From assembly GCA_947452665.1 (NCBI GenBank), contig CANGEH010000089.1, forward strand, positions 1-8,130: a stretch of 8,130 bases of DNA. Direction: 5' to 3'. Positions 4,955-8,130 of the stretch are shown here, one piece after another. Source of the stretch: Caulobacteraceae bacterium. GTDB lineage: Bacteria > Pseudomonadota > Alphaproteobacteria > Caulobacterales > Caulobacteraceae. The first letter of the stretch is position 1. Every line of letters starts with the position of its first letter. A program made the translations under genes and the position numbers. The notes under the pieces are model-generated. The model was not told the DNA's origin, made no database searches, and was given only the letters and a program-made list of their open reading frames with translations.

Positions 4955-6955
4955 TTAGGCTTTCGAAGCCACAGCCTGCTCGACCGCCGCTAAGGCTGTC
5001 CGGGCAACATCGCCCATCATGGGGGTAATCTTGAAGTCCTTGGGCGTATAGACCCGCCGCACGCCCATTTGCTTAAGCATCAAGGCGTCCTGGGGCGGAA
5101 TAATGCCGCCAACAATCACCGGCACATGCTCTAGCCCCTCAAGCCGCATCAAGCGCACCACCTCCTGGACCAGATCCAGGTGCGAGCCCGACAGGATGGA
5201 CAGGCCAACCACATGCGCCTTTGTGGCCTTTGCCCTTTGCACGATCTCAGCCGGGGTCGAGCGTATGCCGTCATAAAACACGTCCATGCCGACGGCGCGG
5301 GCGCGGGTGGCGATCTGTTCGGCGCCATTGGAATGACCATCGAGCCCAGGCTTGCCAACCAGAAAGCGCAAGGTCTCACCCAGGGCCTGACTAACGCGCT
5401 CGACCTCGGCCCGGACCTCGGCCTCATCGGCATCCTCGGTGCGGCTGACCACCACCGCAACCCCGGTTGGGCCACGATATTCGCCAAACACACCGCGCAG
5501 GGCGTCGGACCATTCGCCTGTCGTTACCCCAGCCTTGGCCGCTGCGAGCGAGGCCGGCATCAGGTTGCGCCCTTCCTTGGCCGCCGATTCAAGTTCGCTC
5601 AAGGCGGCCACGGCGGCGGGACCATTGCGGTCAGACTTCCACTGTTTCAGGCGGCCAATCACCTCGGCCTCCAGCCTTGGATCCACCGTCTCGATCGCGC
5701 CCTCACCGGCAGACAGGGGCGAGACCTCGGTCTCGACATAGCGGTTGACGCCAACCACGGTCATGTCGCCGGTCTCGACCCCGCGCACCCGCGCGGCATT
5801 GGAGCCAACAAGCTGGGCCTTCATATAGTCTATGGCCGCAGCCGCCCCGCCCATGCCATCAATGCGGGCCAGTTCATCAACCGCCTGGGCTTTCAGCTGA
5901 GCCACCTTGGCCGCCACCACATGCGAGCCATCAAACAGGTCTTCATATTCCAAAAGGTCGGTCTCAAAGGCCAGGATCTGCTGCATGCGTAATGACCACT
6001 GCTGGTCCCAGGGCCTTGGCAGGCCAAGCGCCTCATTCCAGGCGGGCAATTGCAGGGCGCGGCAGCGGGCATCCTTGGACAAGGTCACCGCCAGGGCCTC
6101 GATCAAGATGCGATAGACATTGTTTTCAGGCTGCTGCTCGGTCAGGCCCAGCGAATTGACCTGGACGCCATAGCGAAACCGCCGGGCCTTGGCATCGGTA
6201 ATACCATAGCGCTGTTGCAACAGCTCGTCCCACAGCTCGGTAAAGGCACGCATCTTGCAAAGTTCGGTGACAAACCGCACCCCGGCATTCACAAAAAAGC
6301 TGATGCGCGAGACCACGACGGAAAAATCGGCCTCAGGCACCTGCCCCCCCGCCTTGACCGCATCGAGCACAGCCACCGCCGTGGCCAAGGCATAAGCCAG
6401 CTCTTGCTCAGGCGTCGCTCCGGCCTCTTGCAAGTGATAGGAACAAATATTGGTCGGGTTCCATTTGGGGGTCTCGACATAGGCCCAGGCCACCATGTCG
6501 CTAATGATCCGCATGGAGGGGGCCGGCGGATAGATATAGGTGCCGCGCGATAAGTATTCCTTCATCAGGTCGTTCTGGGTCGTGCCCTGCAGGGCCTTAG
6601 GCGAGACGCCCTGTTCCTGGGCCAGACCGACATAGAGCGATAAGAGCCAGGCCGCCGTGGCATTAATCGTCATGGAGGTATTCATCTGATCCAGCGGGAT
6701 CTGATCAAACAGGGCGCGCATATCGCCCATATGGCTGACCGGAACACCGACCTTGCCAACCTCGCCGCGCGCCAAGATGTGGTCGGGATCATAACCGGTC
6801 TGGGTTGGCAGATCGAAGGCGACCGACAGACCTGTCTGACCCTTGGCCAGGTTGGCCCGATAAAGCGCATTGGACCTTTGGGCGGTCGAATGGCCGGCAT
6901 AGGTGCGGATGATCCAGGGGGCGTCTGGCTTATGCTGGAACAGCTTATCGGTCAT
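4955..6955 (-). CDS. ecm: Ethylmalonyl-CoA mutase (adenosylcobalamin-dependent)
   Basis: The 666-residue enzyme converts (2R)-ethylmalonyl-CoA to (2S)-methylsuccinyl-CoA in the EMC pathway; in Methylobacterium the gene is meaA. The N-terminal TIM barrel (about 10-510) holds GLSVAFDLPTQTGYDPDH (42-59), Arg149 in PSMRII and His174 in YHLQEAGA, equivalents of the substrate-binding Tyr89, Arg207 and His244 of methylmalonyl-CoA mutase (Tyr55 here). Methylmalonyl-CoA mutases usually read THRGYDSD where this protein has TQTGYDPD, and MNTSMTINAT (91-100) is also of the Ecm type. The C-terminal B12 domain (about 525-660) has the complete base-off signature: Asp539-x-His541-x-x-Gly544, Ser586-x-Leu588, Gly616-Gly617. 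Length fits the family. The frame is open to 7063, but family alignment supports the ATG at 6955; the ribosome site there is weak. The gene diverges from ccr, its pathway predecessor, and lies upstream of the SDR gene. Confidence 0.95.
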   Translation of the reverse strand: MTDKLFQHKPDAPWIIRTYAGHSTAQRSNALYRANLAKGQTGLSVAFDLPTQTGYDPDHILARGEVGKVGVPVSHMGDMRALFDQIPLDQMNTSMTINATAAWLLSLYVGLAQEQGVSPKALQGTTQNDLMKEYLSRGTYIYPPAPSMRIISDMVAWAYVETPKWNPTNICSYHLQEAGATPEQELAYALATAVAVLDAVKAGGQVPEADFSVVVSRISFFVNAGVRFVTELCKMRAFTELWDELLQQRYGITDAKARRFRYGVQVNSLGLTEQQPENNVYRILIEALAVTLSKDARCRALQLPAWNEALGLPRPWDQQWSLRMQQILAFETDLLEYEDLFDGSHVVAAKVAQLKAQAVDELARIDGMGGAAAAIDYMKAQLVGSNAARVRGVETGDMTVVGVNRYVETEVSPLSAGEGAIETVDPRLEAEVIGRLKQWKSDRNGPAAVAALSELESAAKEGRNLMPASLAAAKAGVTTGEWSDALRGVFGEYRGPTGVAVVVSRTEDADEAEVRAEVERVSQALGETLRFLVGKPGLDGHSNGAEQIATRARAVGMDVFYDGIRSTPAEIVQRAKATKAHVVGLSILSGSHLDLVQEVVRLMRLEGLEHVPVIVGGIIPPQDALMLKQMGVRRVYTPKDFKITPMMGDVARTALAAVEQAVASKA

Positions 6956-7008
6956 GGCAGCTTTGATCCGTTTTTTAATTGTCCGGACCTTAATAGACGC
7001 CCCGCGCA

Positions 7009-7030
7009 TCGCAAGCCACTGTCTTGCAAG
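7009..7030. promoter_or_regulatory. Pair of TTGCAA-like motifs, 15-bp period (ecm side)
   Basis: TCGCAAG (7009-7015) and TTGCAAG (7024-7030) are direct repeats offset by 15 bp; the second sits inside the palindrome CTTGCAAG (7023-7030). They lie 54-75 bp upstream of the ecm ATG. The core resembles the TTTGCAAA element that I recall for the ScfR/PccR/RamB acyl-CoA regulators, although that site uses a shorter spacing. Similar words also occur in coding sequence in this window, so this is only a candidate. Confidence 0.3.
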
Positions 7031-7079
7031 GGCCTGCAGGCTAGGGGTTTGGCTGCACCGCACAATTTCTTCTGCTGCG

Positions 7080-7101
7080 TTGCAAAAAAGCCTCTTGCCA
7101 G
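7080..7101. promoter_or_regulatory. Pair of TTGCAA-like motifs, 15-bp period (ccr side)
   Basis: TTGCAAA (7080-7086) and TTGCCAG (7095-7101) are offset by 15 bp, the same period as the pair at 7009-7030. They end 35 bp before the likely ccr -35 at 7137, where an activator could bind. No regulator gene is present in the window. Confidence 0.3.
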
Positions 7102-7136
7102 CCCGGTTTCCTTGTCACAGGTTAATGACCGGACAT

Positions 7137-7165
7137 TTGAAATTTTCACGCTGATGGGGCACAAT
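7137..7165 (+). promoter_or_regulatory. Sigma-70-type promoter for ccr
   Basis: TTGAAA (7137-7142) and CACAAT (7160-7165) are separated by exactly 17 bp. Transcription would start near 7172, giving about 40 nt before the short ORF at 7211 and about 77 nt before the ccr ATG. This is the best promoter match in the region; it was assigned by eye. Confidence 0.5.
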
Positions 7166-7185
7166 ATTTCGCCTAACCTTAGCGG

Positions 7186-7200
7186 CCCCAACAATTGGGG
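7186..7200 (+). promoter_or_regulatory. Leader hairpin CCCCAA-CAA-TTGGGG next to a ribosome site
   Basis: A perfect 6-bp inverted repeat with a 3-nt loop lies in the predicted ccr leader. Its right arm runs into the GGAAGG ribosome site (7200-7205), so the folded RNA would abut or partly mask that site. It has no T-run after it and is not a terminator. Confidence 0.45.
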
Positions 7201-7210
7201 GAAGGTTTTG

Positions 7211-7246
7211 ATGGCCCAAGCCAAGCTCGACCTGACCGGAACCTGA
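7211..7246 (+). CDS. Possible 11-codon leader ORF upstream of ccr
   Basis: ATG at 7211 opens the peptide MAQAKLDLTGT, ending at the TGA at 7244-7246, 2 nt before the ccr ATG. It has the best ribosome site in the region (GGAAGG at 7200-7205, 5 nt spacing), whereas ccr itself has only a weak GGA at 7238-7240. It could couple ribosomes to ccr. It is in a different frame from ccr, so it is either a real leader ORF or a sign of a 1-bp sequence error that hides the true ccr N-terminus. No peptide function is claimed. Confidence 0.35.
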   Translation: MAQAKLDLTGT

Positions 7247-7248
7247 CC

Positions 7249-8130
7249 ATGACCAGCGCCGCCATTACCGCCGCCCCCTTAAAGGACCTCTATGAGATCG
7301 GCGAAATTCCGCCGGCCTTTCACGTCCCAGCCCGCATGCATGCCTGGGCAATCCGCAAGGAACGCCATGGCCGTCCGGCCAAGGCCATGCAGATCGAGGT
7401 CGTGGACACGCCCACCATTGGCGAGGACGAGGTCCTGGTCCTGGTTATGGCCGCGGGCGTCAATTATAACGGCGTCTGGGCTGCCCTTGGCGAGCCGATC
7501 AGCCCGCTCGATGGCCATAAACAGCCCTATCATATTGCCGGGTCTGATGCCTCGGGCGTGGTCTGGGCGGTAGGGGCCAAGGTGCGCCGCTGGAAGCCTG
7601 GCGATGAGGTGGTGATCCATTGCAATCAAGACGATGGCGATGACGAGGAATGTAATGGCGGCGATCCCATGTTTTCGCCGTCACAACGCATCTGGGGCTA
7701 TGAGACGCCAGACGGCAGTTTTGCCCAATTTACCCGGGTCCAGTCGCGCCAACTCATGCAGCGCCCCAAGCACCTGACCTGGGAAGAAAGCGCCTGTTAT
7801 ACCCTTACCCTTGCCACCGCCTATCGGATGCTGTTTGGCCACAAGCCGCACGTTATTCGCCCCGGCGACAATGTCCTAGTCTGGGGTGCATCGGGCGGGC
7901 TTGGTGTGTTTGCCACCCAACTCTGCGCCGTGTCAGGCGCAAATGCGATCGGGGTGGTGTCTAGTGAGGACAAGCGCGATTTTGTCCTGTCCATGGGCGC
8001 CAAGGCGGTTTTGAACCGCAATGATTTCAATTGCTGGGGCCAATTGCCCACAGTCAATGGCCCTGAATTTTCCGATTACATGAAAGAGACCCGCAAGTTC
8101 GGCAAGGCCCTGTGGCAAATTACCGGCAAT
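7249..8130 (+). CDS. ccr: Crotonyl-CoA carboxylase/reductase, N-terminal 294 residues (runs off right edge)
   Basis: Ccr catalyses the NADPH- and CO2-dependent reductive carboxylation of crotonyl-CoA to ethylmalonyl-CoA, the defining step of the EMC pathway. The visible part is a zinc-free medium-chain dehydrogenase/reductase. Family segments are KDLYEIGEIPP (12-22), VMAAGVNYNGVWA (66-78) with the Asn-Tyr-Asn region implicated in CO2 binding in characterised homologues, HIAGSDASGVVWAVG (95-109), HCNQDDGDDEECNGGDPMFSP (124-144), RPKHLTWEE (172-180) and the nucleotide-binding VWGASGGLGV (211-220). The frame is open to the last base; about 135 of roughly 430 residues are missing, including the rest of the cofactor domain. 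The ATG at 7249 fits the family start although its ribosome site is weak; an 11-codon ORF with a strong site ends 2 nt before it. The gene diverges from ecm, which acts on its product after epimerisation. Confidence 0.96.
   Translation, partial: MTSAAITAAPLKDLYEIGEIPPAFHVPARMHAWAIRKERHGRPAKAMQIEVVDTPTIGEDEVLVLVMAAGVNYNGVWAALGEPISPLDGHKQPYHIAGSDASGVVWAVGAKVRRWKPGDEVVIHCNQDDGDDEECNGGDPMFSPSQRIWGYETPDGSFAQFTRVQSRQLMQRPKHLTWEESACYTLTLATAYRMLFGHKPHVIRPGDNVLVWGASGGLGVFATQLCAVSGANAIGVVSSEDKRDFVLSMGAKAVLNRNDFNCWGQLPTVNGPEFSDYMKETRKFGKALWQITGN

Larger units (their letters stand above)
6956..7248. promoter_or_regulatory. Divergent regulatory region between ecm and ccr
   Basis: These 293 bp lie between the divergent starts of two consecutive EMC-pathway genes. 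The region looks more AT-rich than the flanking genes. It contains a likely ccr promoter (7137-7165), two pairs of TTGCAA-like motifs (7009-7030 and 7080-7101), a hairpin next to a strong ribosome site (7186-7205), and an 11-codon ORF (7211-7246). On the minus strand TATTAA (6990-6995) is a possible -10 for ecm, but no good -35 accompanies it. Shared control of both genes from this region is likely but inferred. Confidence 0.7.

Noticed and set aside
4960..4973. GGCTT-TCG-AAGCC inverted repeat at the end of ecm as a terminator
   Set aside because: It lies inside the last codons of ecm, has a 5-bp stem and is not followed by a T-run in either direction.
5180..5992. Open plus-strand frame of 270 codons opposite ecm
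   Set aside because: It lies wholly antisense to the B12 and linker parts of ecm, whose motifs are intact; the composition is that of a shadow frame.
6956..7063. 36-residue N-terminal extension of ecm
   Set aside because: The frame stays open, but the added residues are unlike the family N-terminus and would cover the regulatory region. The ATG at 6955 gives the expected protein.
1..8130. Mobile elements, tRNA/rRNA genes, phage genes or a defence system
   Set aside because: Nearly all sequence is accounted for by housekeeping-type metabolic genes and short intergenic gaps; no transposase, integrase, terminal repeats or RNA-gene signatures were seen.

Overview
The window comes from a GC-rich bacterial chromosome, almost certainly an alphaproteobacterium. 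It is dominated by genes of the ethylmalonyl-CoA (EMC) pathway, which assimilates acetyl-CoA in bacteria that lack isocitrate lyase. The proteins match the alphaproteobacterial versions of these enzymes closely enough to name most of them. From memory, Rhodobacter sphaeroides has ccr, ecm, mdh, mcl2 and mch in one chromosomal neighbourhood, and this window shows a rearranged form of that cluster. The exact order (Rhodobacterales, Caulobacterales or a relative) cannot be fixed from the sequence.

Layout. Positions 1-585 (minus) hold the N-terminal part of malate dehydrogenase, running off the left edge. A 186-bp divergent region separates it from mesaconyl-CoA hydratase (772-1827, plus), which is followed almost without a gap by a HIT-family protein (1833-2288, plus). 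Converging on these from the right is a minus-strand pair: an Mcl2-like (3S)-malyl-CoA thioesterase (2741-3640) and an overlapping small exported protein of unknown function (2269-2751). A short divergent region (3641-3719) carries a hexanucleotide tandem repeat and a good promoter for a small Cys-rich DUF2237 protein (3720-4097, plus). Next come a minus-strand short-chain dehydrogenase (4106-4870) and the B12-dependent ethylmalonyl-CoA mutase (4955-6955, minus). A 293-bp divergent regulatory region (6956-7248) separates the mutase from crotonyl-CoA carboxylase/reductase (7249 to the right edge, plus, incomplete).

How the genes work together. Ccr reductively carboxylates crotonyl-CoA to ethylmalonyl-CoA, Ecm rearranges it to methylsuccinyl-CoA, and Mch hydrates mesaconyl-CoA to beta-methylmalyl-CoA. 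A lyase (Mcl1, not in the window) then releases glyoxylate and propionyl-CoA and condenses glyoxylate with acetyl-CoA to malyl-CoA. Mcl2 hydrolyses malyl-CoA to malate, and malate dehydrogenase links malate to oxaloacetate. The epimerase, methylsuccinyl-CoA dehydrogenase, Mcl1 and propionyl-CoA carboxylase genes are not in the window.

No mobile element, RNA gene, CRISPR array or phage gene was seen. The least explained parts are the non-coding signals (the ccr leader with a hairpin and an 11-codon ORF, spaced TTGCAA-like motifs, and the CAAGAT repeat) and three accessory proteins of unknown role (HIT, exported protein, DUF2237). I found no clearly new biological system; the window is mainly a metabolic locus.
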